Assembly: GCA_963786225.1 (NCBI GenBank)
Contig: CAWAYQ010000028.1
Location: 248,001-312,000 of the forward strand
Source of the DNA: Flaviflagellibacter sp963786225
GTDB lineage: Bacteria; Pseudomonadota; Alphaproteobacteria; Rhizobiales; Methylopilaceae
Reading direction: 5' to 3'
DNA length: 64,000 bases
Shown here in pieces: positions 18,598 to 26,117 of the stretch. Below the pieces are notes generated by a model that was not told the origin of the DNA, did not search any database, and saw only the letters and a program-made list of their open reading frames with translations. A program made the position numbers and the translations under genes. How positions within the stretch are numbered: position 1 is the first letter of the stretch; every line of letters starts with the position of its first letter.

Positions 18598-19211
18598 AGG
18601 CGAAAACGCGCTTTGTCGCGGCGTTCGGCATGCTTTTCAGCATGCCGACGGCCGCCCATGCCCATCTGGTCGACACCCGCCTCGGAGACTTCTACGGCGG
18701 CGCTCTCCATCCGCTGACCGATCTGCAGCAGATTCTGCCGTGGATCGCGCTCGCGGCCCTGGCAGCCTTCCAGGGGCCGCAGCGGGCACGCTGGGGCGTT
18801 CTGGTGTTCCCGCTGGCTCTGCTCGCGGGAAGCACCGCGTCATTGGCTCTGCCGAGCGTGCCCTTCGTGTCAGTTATCGATTTGTCGCTCGTGGCGATCA
18901 CGGGGCTTCTGCTCGCGGTTGCGATATCGCTTCCGCTCCCGCTATTTCTCGCCATCGCGGCGGTGATGGGACTGCTCCACGGCTATGAGAACGGCCAGGC
19001 CATGGCAGCGAATACCGATCGGGTACTGTTTCTTTCCGGCGTGACCATGATCGGCTATGCCGCGCTGACCCTCATGACTGGAGGCGCCATCGCGTTCCTG
19101 CGCGGAGCCGGAGGTTGGCGACCGATCGCGCTGCGCGCCAGCGGCAGCTGGGTCGCCGCTGTCGGTATCATGGTGCTCGGACTGCAGTTCGTGACGCCTG
19201 CCGCCAGCTAG
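18594..19211 (+). CDS. Third HupE/UreJ-like membrane protein
   Basis: 205 residues from the ATG at 18594 that overlaps the previous stop. Signal peptide (FGMLFSMPTAAHA), then DTRLGDFYGGALHPLTDLQQILPWIAL, a degenerate form of the HupE HPLTGPDH motif with Asp-Leu-Gln replacing Gly-Pro-Asp, and a second motif GLLHGYENGQAM. Same six-helix layout as its neighbour, so it is a divergent paralogue that may lack transport activity or have another metal preference. Part of the same operon. Confidence 0.8.
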   Translation: MKAKTRFVAAFGMLFSMPTAAHAHLVDTRLGDFYGGALHPLTDLQQILPWIALAALAAFQGPQRARWGVLVFPLALLAGSTASLALPSVPFVSVIDLSLVAITGLLLAVAISLPLPLFLAIAAVMGLLHGYENGQAMAANTDRVLFLSGVTMIGYAALTLMTGGAIAFLRGAGGWRPIALRASGSWVAAVGIMVLGLQFVTPAAS

Positions 19212-19366
19212 GTTCGCGTTCGGGTTCCATACAACGCGGTCGAGGCCGACCCTTAAGCTTCGCCAACAACGCCCGCCGCCGCGCATCGCCGACGATCAGC
19301 ATCCCTCTGCCTTGGTGCCCCTTCAGGCGCAATGTCCTGACACCTTCATTCAGCCGTACCAACCCG

Positions 19367-21091
19367 ATGATCAACAGGCCAAAAATGCTCCGCCGCTTAA
19401 GCCCCGCCATTGCCGCCGCGCTTGCGCTGTCCGCCAGTCCGGCGGCGGCACACCCCCACGTCTTCGTGACGGTCAAGAGCACTGTGGTCTACGAGGCGGA
19501 GGTGACGAAGGCGGTTCGCCATGCCTGGCGCTTTGATGACATGTTCTCCGCCTTTGCGGTGCAGGGCCTCGACACGAACGGCGACGGCAAGCTTTCGCGC
19601 GAGGAACTGCAGCCGCTTGCGGAAGTGAACGTTGCCTCGCTGAAGGAATTCGACTTCTTCACCTTCGGCAAGGCCGGCAGCGGCGACATCGCCTTCAACC
19701 AACCGGTCGATTACTGGCTCGACTACGACGGCACGGCGCTGACGCTGAATTTCACGCTGCCGGTCGCCTCTGCCCCGAAGAGCGATACGGTTCGCATCGA
19801 AATCTACGATCCAAGCTATTTCGTTTCCTTCGCGCTTGCCAAGGAGACGCCAGCTGCGCTCGAGGGTGCACCGGAAGGCTGCCGGATCGATGCGGAAGAG
19901 CCCGGCAACCAGGCCGCTCCCAATGGCCGGCTTACCGAGGACTTCTTCTCCAATCTCGAGCCCGGCAGCAGCTGGGGCAAGCAGTTCGCCAATATCATGG
20001 CTGTGCGCTGCGGCGCGGATGCGCTCGCCTTTGCCGAAACCCAGAAGCCCAAAGCGCCCGAACCCGCACTTGATTCCGCGCCTGGACCGCAGCCTGCGCC
20101 GCAGGACGCCCCCACGAGTGTCGAGGCTGCGCCTCTGCAGCAGATGCCTGGCCAAGGGTCGGCGAATTCCGGTGCGACCGCGAAACCGTCGGGACCTTCG
20201 CTCGGGGCGTTCGGCCTCGTGCGGCCCGACGGCGCCGCGTCAGCGCCCGGCGACGGCGTTTTCGGCTGGATCGCGCAACAGCAATCGGCCTTCTACAGCA
20301 AGATGTCGGCGGCGCTCTCGGCCTCGAAGGCGGACGGGTCGGCCTTCCTCCTTCTCGCCGGGCTCAGCTTTGCCTATGGCGTCTTCCACGCGGCGGGGCC
20401 AGGCCACGGCAAAGCGGTGATCTCGTCCTACCTGCTGGCAACCGGCGAGACCCTTCGCCGGGGAATCGCGATCTCGTTCGCCGCGGCCATCGCCCAGGCG
20501 GTGACCGCAATCGCGGTGGTCGGCCTCCTTGCGGCGATTGTCGGTGCGACCAGCCGGGCTATGGGCGCCACCGCCTGGTGGCTGGAAGCCGCCAGCTATG
20601 CGCTTATTGTCCTGCTTGGCATAACGCTGCTGTTCCGCACCGTGCGGGCGGCCGTCGGCACGCTACGCGGCGAACATGTCCACGATCACAGCTGCGGCCC
20701 CGATTGCGGCCACGCCCATGCGCCGCAGCCGAGCGCGCTCGCCGGCGAGTTCGACTGGAAGAGAGCCGCATCGGCGGTGCTTGCCATAGGGCTGAGGCCC
20801 TGCACGGGCGCACTGATCATCCTCGTTTTCGCGCTGACGCAGGGGCTGATCTGGACCGGGATCGCCGCGACCTTCGCCATGGCGCTCGGCACGGCCATCA
20901 CCGTGACAGCTATCGCCGCGCTCGCGGTTGGCGCCAAAAGCCTTGCCCTGCGGCTGGCCTCGACCTCCTCGAACGGGGTCGGGACCATCGCGCTGCACGG
21001 TATCGAGGTTGTCGCCGGGTTCGCCGTGCTCGGTTTTGGCCTCATGCTGCTTGGCGGCCTTTTGTCGAGCGGGGCGCCAGTCGCCGGCTGA
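19367..21091 (+). CDS. DUF1007-NicO fusion, nickel/cobalt transport protein
   Basis: 574 residues from ATG 19367 (ATG 19385 is an alternative; the frame is open upstream without a good start). Signal peptide (AAALALSASPAAA) then HPHVFVTVKSTVVYE, the DUF1007 opening, with an EF-hand-like DTNGDGKLSREEL. A Pro/Ala linker leads to a RcnA/NicO membrane domain with FHAAGPGHGKAVISSYLL and GLRPCTGALIILVFAL. Between helices is a His/Cys loop (HVHDHSCGPDCGHAHAP), a likely metal-binding site. The family moves Ni/Co; direction (uptake or efflux) cannot be told from sequence. Last gene of the parvulin-HupE run. Confidence 0.88.
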   Translation: MINRPKMLRRLSPAIAAALALSASPAAAHPHVFVTVKSTVVYEAEVTKAVRHAWRFDDMFSAFAVQGLDTNGDGKLSREELQPLAEVNVASLKEFDFFTFGKAGSGDIAFNQPVDYWLDYDGTALTLNFTLPVASAPKSDTVRIEIYDPSYFVSFALAKETPAALEGAPEGCRIDAEEPGNQAAPNGRLTEDFFSNLEPGSSWGKQFANIMAVRCGADALAFAETQKPKAPEPALDSAPGPQPAPQDAPTSVEAAPLQQMPGQGSANSGATAKPSGPSLGAFGLVRPDGAASAPGDGVFGWIAQQQSAFYSKMSAALSASKADGSAFLLLAGLSFAYGVFHAAGPGHGKAVISSYLLATGETLRRGIAISFAAAIAQAVTAIAVVGLLAAIVGATSRAMGATAWWLEAASYALIVLLGITLLFRTVRAAVGTLRGEHVHDHSCGPDCGHAHAPQPSALAGEFDWKRAASAVLAIGLRPCTGALIILVFALTQGLIWTGIAATFAMALGTAITVTAIAALAVGAKSLALRLASTSSNGVGTIALHGIEVVAGFAVLGFGLMLLGGLLSSGAPVAG

Positions 21092-21259
21092 TCGCTGGGG
21101 CCCCGGCCCGTTGGGGTGAGAGATTCCCTGTCGACTGAGCTCTCAGCGAGCATCATCCGAACTCAGTGTAGGGACAGACACGAAGATCAACGATGAGGGC
21201 AGGCTTTTTCGACGCTATCCGCCAGGAGCGGACCTTCAACACCGCAAGTTCGGACCACA

Positions 21260-22843
21260 TCAAAATCCGACCGCTTGGCCATCCTTGCGCGGATCCGAAC
21301 CAGCCGCGTAGCCGCCCTCGATCCGGTGAACCAACTGCGCGCCGCCGAACGCCTCCGGCGGTTCGGTCTGGACGTCGTGGCCGCGTCGGGCCAGTTCCGC
21401 GACCATCGCGTCGCCGATTTCCATTTCCAGGGCCACGGTCCGGCCTTCGACGACGCGCCAGCGCGGTGCGTCGGCGGCCGTCTGCGGGTCCTGCCTCCAG
21501 ATTTGCGTGCGCAGCATCATCTGCACATGCCCCTGCGCCTGCATCGGCCCGCCCATCAGGCCGAAAGCCATCACGGGCTGGTTGTCCCGCATGACGAAGC
21601 CGGGAATGATCGTATGGAACGGCCGCTTGGAGGGGCCGACCTGGTTTGGATGACCTGACGCGAGGGTAAACCCGCAACCTCGGTTTTGCAGGCTGATACC
21701 CGTTCCGGGCACGACAACGCCTGAGCCAAAACCTTTAAAGTTCGACTGGATGTAGGACACCATCATGCCATCGTTGTCGGCGGTGGCGAGGCAGACCGTG
21801 CCGCCATGCTTCGGGGCGCCGCTGCCGAAATCCTGCGCCCGTTCGCGGTCGATGAGCTTGGCCCGCCGGGCCAGATAGCTCTTGTCCAGCAGGTCCGATA
21901 CCGTCACGTCCTTCATGAAATCGAGATCGGCTGCGTAGGCATGGACATCGGCGAAGGCGAGCTTCATCGCCTCGATCTGCAGATGAACCGCGTCCGGCGT
22001 ATCGGGCTCCAGACCCTCGATGCCGAGTTGGGCCAGGATCCCAAGGGCCATCAGGGCGGCGATGCCCTGCCCGTTCGGCGGAATTTCATGCAGGTACGTC
22101 TCGCCGATGTTCTGGCGGATCGTCCCACACCAGTCGTTGCGATGCGCCGCGAGATCAGCCGTCGACAGAGCACCGCCGTGAAGGGCCGAGAACGCTGCGA
22201 TCTTCTCCGCAAGCTCGCCGCGATAGAAGGCCTCGCCACGGGTCTCCGCGATCAGCCGCAGGCTGCGGCCGAGATCGGCGGGCCGGAACAGTTCGCCCGC
22301 GCGCGGCGCCCGCCCGCCGGGCATGAACATCTCGGCAAAGCCGGGCTGCTTGCCGAGTTCCTTCGCACCGCGCGCCCAGAGTTCGGCGATGACCGGCGAT
22401 ACGTGGAAACCCTGCTCGGCGTAGCCGATGGCCGGCTCGAACAGATCGGCGAACGGCAGGCGCCCGAACCGCTCCGACAGGTCGACCCAGGCGGCGACGG
22501 CGCCCGGCACGGTGACGCTGTCCCAGCCTCGCAGCGGCATCTCCGCGCGTCCCGCGAAGCGCTCCGGATTCCACGCGGCCGGCGAGCGGCCGGAAGCATT
22601 GAGCCCGTGCAGCTCCTGCCCGTCCCAAAGGATGCAGAAGGCATCCGATCCAAGCCCGTTTCCGGTCGGCTCGACGACGGTGAGCGCGATGGCCGCGGCG
22701 AGCGCGGCATCGAGCGCATTGCCGCCCCTGGCGAGCATCGCAAGTCCGGCCTGCGACGCGAGGGGCTGCGATGCCGCGACCACCTGGCGGGCGAAGACCG
22801 GAGAGCGCCGGGACCAATACTTCCCCTCGAAAAGATACTCCAT
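21260..22843 (-). CDS. Gamma-glutamyltransferase family protein
   Basis: 527 residues, Ntn-hydrolase of the GGT family (YwrD-like in general plan). The nucleophile threonine of the small subunit is in PKHGGTVCLATAD (about residue 349), giving a large N-terminal and small C-terminal chain after self-cleavage. Other conserved parts: ASQPLASQAGLAMLARGGNALDAA, PTGNGLGSDAF, NGQGIAALMAL and GLMGGPMQAQGHVQ. No signal peptide, so probably cytosolic, acting on gamma-glutamyl compounds or acylated amino acids. It is the last gene of a minus-strand set with a GntR regulator and ABC genes. Confidence 0.92.
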   Translation of the reverse strand: MEYLFEGKYWSRRSPVFARQVVAASQPLASQAGLAMLARGGNALDAALAAAIALTVVEPTGNGLGSDAFCILWDGQELHGLNASGRSPAAWNPERFAGRAEMPLRGWDSVTVPGAVAAWVDLSERFGRLPFADLFEPAIGYAEQGFHVSPVIAELWARGAKELGKQPGFAEMFMPGGRAPRAGELFRPADLGRSLRLIAETRGEAFYRGELAEKIAAFSALHGGALSTADLAAHRNDWCGTIRQNIGETYLHEIPPNGQGIAALMALGILAQLGIEGLEPDTPDAVHLQIEAMKLAFADVHAYAADLDFMKDVTVSDLLDKSYLARRAKLIDRERAQDFGSGAPKHGGTVCLATADNDGMMVSYIQSNFKGFGSGVVVPGTGISLQNRGCGFTLASGHPNQVGPSKRPFHTIIPGFVMRDNQPVMAFGLMGGPMQAQGHVQMMLRTQIWRQDPQTAADAPRWRVVEGRTVALEMEIGDAMVAELARRGHDVQTEPPEAFGGAQLVHRIEGGYAAGSDPRKDGQAVGF

Positions 22844-22937
22844 GCGTAGCTCTCTTGATGAATGTTCGATTGCGCGATGGCGGTTGAGGGTGATCTCGCA
22901 GATGCGCGGGATCGAACGGAATTTTATCCGAGCGACT

Positions 22938-23654
22938 TCAGGGGAGTTTTTCCAGCTCGCCGGCCCGTGGATCGGCCAGCAAGGAGGTGAAGTAATCGTG
23001 GTCGAACAGTTCTTCGATGGTCATCAGCGTCCTCGTATAATGCTCAACCAGAAGCGCGCAGGCCTCCTCGGGAGTGCCGTGAAGGGTAGCCTTCATCAAT
23101 ACCTCGTGCTCGGCCTGTCCGTTGCGCGGCACCTTGCGATAGGCATTCGCAATCGAAACGTAGCGGGCCGCGTGGTCCGCAAGAATGTCGCAGAACTCCA
23201 GCAGCCACGGCGATCCGCAATTGGCGAGCAACGCCCGATGAAAATTGCGGTGAGCGTTTCCCCATGCTGACAGGTCTTCAGTGCTGCCGGAGCGATAGCG
23301 CGACAGGCGATGGAACGCGACCACGACCGCCTCCTCCCATGCGTCGCTGCGGTTGCGCATGGATTCCTCGAGGGCCTTCGTTTCCAGCCAGCAGCGCGTC
23401 CGTCCCAAGACCCGCCAATCGTCGAGCGCAATCGCCGGGACGGAAAACCCCCGCTGTTCGTGCCTGTCGACCAGTCTTTCCGAGGACAGGCGCGACAACG
23501 CTTCCCGCACTGCATTGCTTCCGACATTGTACATCTCGCCTATGCTTTCGATCCGCAGCTTCTCGCTCGGCTTGAAAGCGCCATCGATGATGTCCGTGCG
23601 CAGCTTTTGATAGACGGTTGTCGACAGGGTTGTTTTTTCTGCAGTCTTTGACAT
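22938..23654 (-). CDS. GntR family regulator, FCD (FadR-like) type
   Basis: 238 residues from ATG 23654 (MSKTAEK). N-terminal winged helix typical of GntR: LRTDIIDGAFKPSEKLRIESIGEMYNVGSNAVREALSRLSSERLV, then an FCD ligand domain with the metal-binding-type Asp and His residues (HRNFHRALLANCGSPWL, AEHEVLMKA). Likely senses an organic acid and controls the surrounding catabolic genes and the divergent FAH gene. It lies between the ABC remnant and the glutamyltransferase gene in one direction. Confidence 0.92.
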   Translation of the reverse strand: MSKTAEKTTLSTTVYQKLRTDIIDGAFKPSEKLRIESIGEMYNVGSNAVREALSRLSSERLVDRHEQRGFSVPAIALDDWRVLGRTRCWLETKALEESMRNRSDAWEEAVVVAFHRLSRYRSGSTEDLSAWGNAHRNFHRALLANCGSPWLLEFCDILADHAARYVSIANAYRKVPRNGQAEHEVLMKATLHGTPEEACALLVEHYTRTLMTIEELFDHDYFTSLLADPRAGELEKLP

Positions 23655-23677
23655 GCGCTCTCTCAGATTTCTTCGCC

Positions 23678-24025
23678 TCAAAGCGAGGCTTTTGTAGCTA
23701 CATTATTCGACGTACGGTGCCAGAAGACGAATTTATACTGTAGCCAGGAAACAGTTCCGAACATCACCAGTCCGAGCGCGCTAAGATAGATGATAAGAGA
23801 GAAGACCCGCGGTGTATCGAGCTGGGATGCCGCGACGCGAATTAACTCGCCGAACCCCTGTCCGCCGCCCAGGAACTCACCGGCAATCGCACCCGAGACG
23901 ACGCTGATCGCGGCTATTTTCAGCCCTGTGAAGAACTGCTCGCCAAAATACTTCGACACATTGGCAAGTTCATAGACTGGCCGGGAGGAACTCCCGGCCG
24001 TCTCGGCCCTCACGCGTGATGTCAT
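23678..24025 (-). pseudogene. ABC transporter deletion scar: ATPase start fused to permease end
   Basis: A 115-codon frame. The first ~30 residues (SSSRPVYELANVSKYFGEQ) match the N-terminal beta-strand of an ABC ATPase (x-L-x-N-V-S-K-x-F-G), whereas the remainder (FFTGLKIAAISVVSGAIAGEFLGGGQGFGELI, then QLDTPRVFSLIIYLSALGL) is the C-terminal third of an SsuC/ThiX-type permease. The Walker motifs and the first permease helices are absent. The ATG overlaps the stop of the binding protein gene (ATGA), as the start of the ATPase gene would have. Best explained by an in-frame deletion of about 1.2 kb or by an assembly collapse. Confidence 0.75.
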
Positions 24026-25038
24026 TGAGCGGCATTCCACGTGGCGATGAACTCGTTTGAATAGGCCTTCGTGATATCGTCCAAAGGCTTTTTGAGGTCG
24101 CCGGAAGCGACGAGCGTCTTCTGCCACATCTCCCAAGCGACCGGATTGTTGTAGCCATAGCCATTGGCCAGATCGATGGGCGCCGTGAGCTTGTAATAGA
24201 TATCGAGAAGCGCGTCCGCGAACTTCAAATTCTCCAACTGCTGCGGATTGCCCAGTCTAGCGTGATTCAATGTAGCGGTACGATTGGCGGGATCGATCCC
24301 GAACTTCGTACCCTTCACCAGCGCGCGGCCGAAGCGCTCCAGCACGTCCCGGTTGTCTTCGAGATACTTGCGGGTGACGACGTAGCCGTTGCCGAAGTAT
24401 GCTTGGAATTCCGGAGGGGTGAGCGACCGCAGCTTGACCCCACGGAGGCTGAGCGTCGCAGCACCTGCTGTATCGGAGGCATAGGCGTCGATCGCTTTCC
24501 GCATGAAGCCGGCCACGGCCATGCCGCCGTCTCCCACCGTGATGAACGTATAATCCTTGCCTTCCTTCATGCCCTGCGCATCGAAGATCGACCGGACGAA
24601 GGCGACTTCGGCGCCGTCCGCAGTACCGACACCGATGACCTTGCCCTTGAGATCGGTCGGCTTCTGGAAGGCCGATTCCTCGGGAACCACCAGGTTGAAT
24701 TGGCTGCGCGTGAAGTAATTATAGATGTAGACGAGATCTTCGCCGCGGGCGCGGGCGTTCAGCAGCGGGCCCGGACCGGGATGCACGAGCTGCGCCTGGC
24801 CCGCCAGCAAAGCTTGGATGGCCAGCGCCGAGCCGTTGACGCTACGCGGATCAATTTTGAGCTTCTCCTCGGCGAAATAACCCTCTCCGATCGCGTTGTA
24901 GAAGGCGAAGTAACCGAGGCCCCCAGGACTGGGGAATACGACCGTCAGCGTTTCGAGCTCCTGCGACCGTACCTGAGGAGCCGCAAACACGAGTGAAATC
25001 CCAGCGACCGCTGCCATGAAATGTCTACGCTTCATCAT
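24022..25038 (-). CDS. ABC transporter substrate-binding protein (NMT1/SsuA-like)
   Basis: 338 residues with an export signal (RRHFMAAVAGISLVFAAPQVRSQ). The mature part follows the NMT1/ThiY-like type II binding fold: VVFPSPGGLGYFAFYNAIGEGYFAEEKLKI, LLAGQAQLVHPGPGPLLNARARGEDL, DLKGKVIGVGTADGAEVAF. Such proteins bind sulfonates, thiamine precursors, phthalate or other organic ligands; this ligand is unknown. First gene of the minus-strand set; its ATPase and permease are represented only by the scarred downstream frame, so transport may be lost or use another permease. Confidence 0.9.
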   Translation of the reverse strand: MMKRRHFMAAVAGISLVFAAPQVRSQELETLTVVFPSPGGLGYFAFYNAIGEGYFAEEKLKIDPRSVNGSALAIQALLAGQAQLVHPGPGPLLNARARGEDLVYIYNYFTRSQFNLVVPEESAFQKPTDLKGKVIGVGTADGAEVAFVRSIFDAQGMKEGKDYTFITVGDGGMAVAGFMRKAIDAYASDTAGAATLSLRGVKLRSLTPPEFQAYFGNGYVVTRKYLEDNRDVLERFGRALVKGTKFGIDPANRTATLNHARLGNPQQLENLKFADALLDIYYKLTAPIDLANGYGYNNPVAWEMWQKTLVASGDLKKPLDDITKAYSNEFIATWNAAQ

Positions 25039-25199
25039 TTCGTGCTCCCCTGGGTTTTCTGACGCCCACCGAGAAATGATGCATTAACAATTACGTCCGT
25101 CAACATAAAAGCATGTTCTTCTGAATATCGTCAGTTTATGCAGATTTTTATAGACACCGACAGGTTCCTGAATATGGTTCGCGCTATTCGAAAAATCCC

Positions 25200-25928
25200 A
25201 TGGACCTGAAAATGACGAATATCGCGAAGCTAGCCGTCACAGCGCCCGTTCAACCGACTTTGCCGATCGTCGGCTCGTCCGCACGATTTCCCGTGCGGCG
25301 CATCTATTGCGTCGGCCGGAACTACGTTGCGCATATCAGGGAGATGGGAGGCGACGAGACGAGAGACTTCCCGCTAATCTTCCAAAAGCCCACCAACTCC
25401 GTCGTTCAGGATGGCGGCACGATGCCGTATCCTCCGATGACGAACGATTTCCATTTTGAGCTGGAGCTCATGGTTGTCATGAAGTCAGGTGGCTACAACA
25501 TCGCCGAGGAAGACGCGCTTTCGCATATATTCGGGTACGGGATCTGCCTCGACATGACCCGCCGCTCGCTTCTCGATACACCCATGGGCCCCCGCATCCC
25601 CTGGGAGCTGAAGAAGTCTTTTGACCACTCCGCCCCTTGCGGGCCGATCTATCCGGTCGAGACCGTCGGCCATCCATCCAGCGGCAGCATCCGGCTAGAG
25701 GTCGACGGCGTGGCGCGGCAGGATTCCGACCTGAGCCTGATGATCTGGCGGACCCCGGAGATCATTTCGAAGCTGTCGAGATACTTCTCGCTCGAGCCGG
25801 GTGACGTGATCATGACCGGGACGCCAAATGGCGTCGGTGCCGTTGTTCCAGGCAATGTCCTGGTGGGCAGCATCGAGAAGCTCGGCACTCTGACCGTCAC
25901 TGTCGGTCAGCCGGCGGTCGCGGCCTGA
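25200..25928 (+). CDS. Fumarylacetoacetate hydrolase family protein
   Basis: 242 residues, FAH fold. Conserved parts: RIYCVGRNYVAHIREMGGDE, PLIFQKPTNSVVQDGGTMPYPPMTNDFHFELELMVVM with the metal-binding Glu-x-Glu, GYGICLDMTRRSLLD and LEPGDVIMTGTPNGVGAVVPGN. Members hydrolyse acylpyruvates, oxalomesaconate-type or related C-C bonds. Divergent from the binding protein gene across about 160 AT-richer bases that probably hold the promoters and the GntR operator. The ATG at 25200 is used; an ATG four codons in is an alternative. Confidence 0.92.
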   Translation: MDLKMTNIAKLAVTAPVQPTLPIVGSSARFPVRRIYCVGRNYVAHIREMGGDETRDFPLIFQKPTNSVVQDGGTMPYPPMTNDFHFELELMVVMKSGGYNIAEEDALSHIFGYGICLDMTRRSLLDTPMGPRIPWELKKSFDHSAPCGPIYPVETVGHPSSGSIRLEVDGVARQDSDLSLMIWRTPEIISKLSRYFSLEPGDVIMTGTPNGVGAVVPGNVLVGSIEKLGTLTVTVGQPAVAA

Positions 25929-26117
25929 CACGCCCCTTCGAGCCATTGTGCTGCGCCGGATCGGCGGAGCGCTCGACGCCAGCGAGCCGCCCGCTCGCCG
26001 GTTCACTCCAGCGGGCTATGGACGGCAAGGCGGCTCGCTGCCTGCGGGCCGGACACTTGATCTGCTGCGCGAACAGTCAGGACCATCCTGGGGGATAGAC
26101 GTCGGCGATGGCCGCCA

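Noticed and set aside
21806..22849. Plus-strand frame of 347 codons opposite the glutamyltransferase gene
   Set aside because: No motif, Arg/Gly-rich; the minus strand has the GGT signature.
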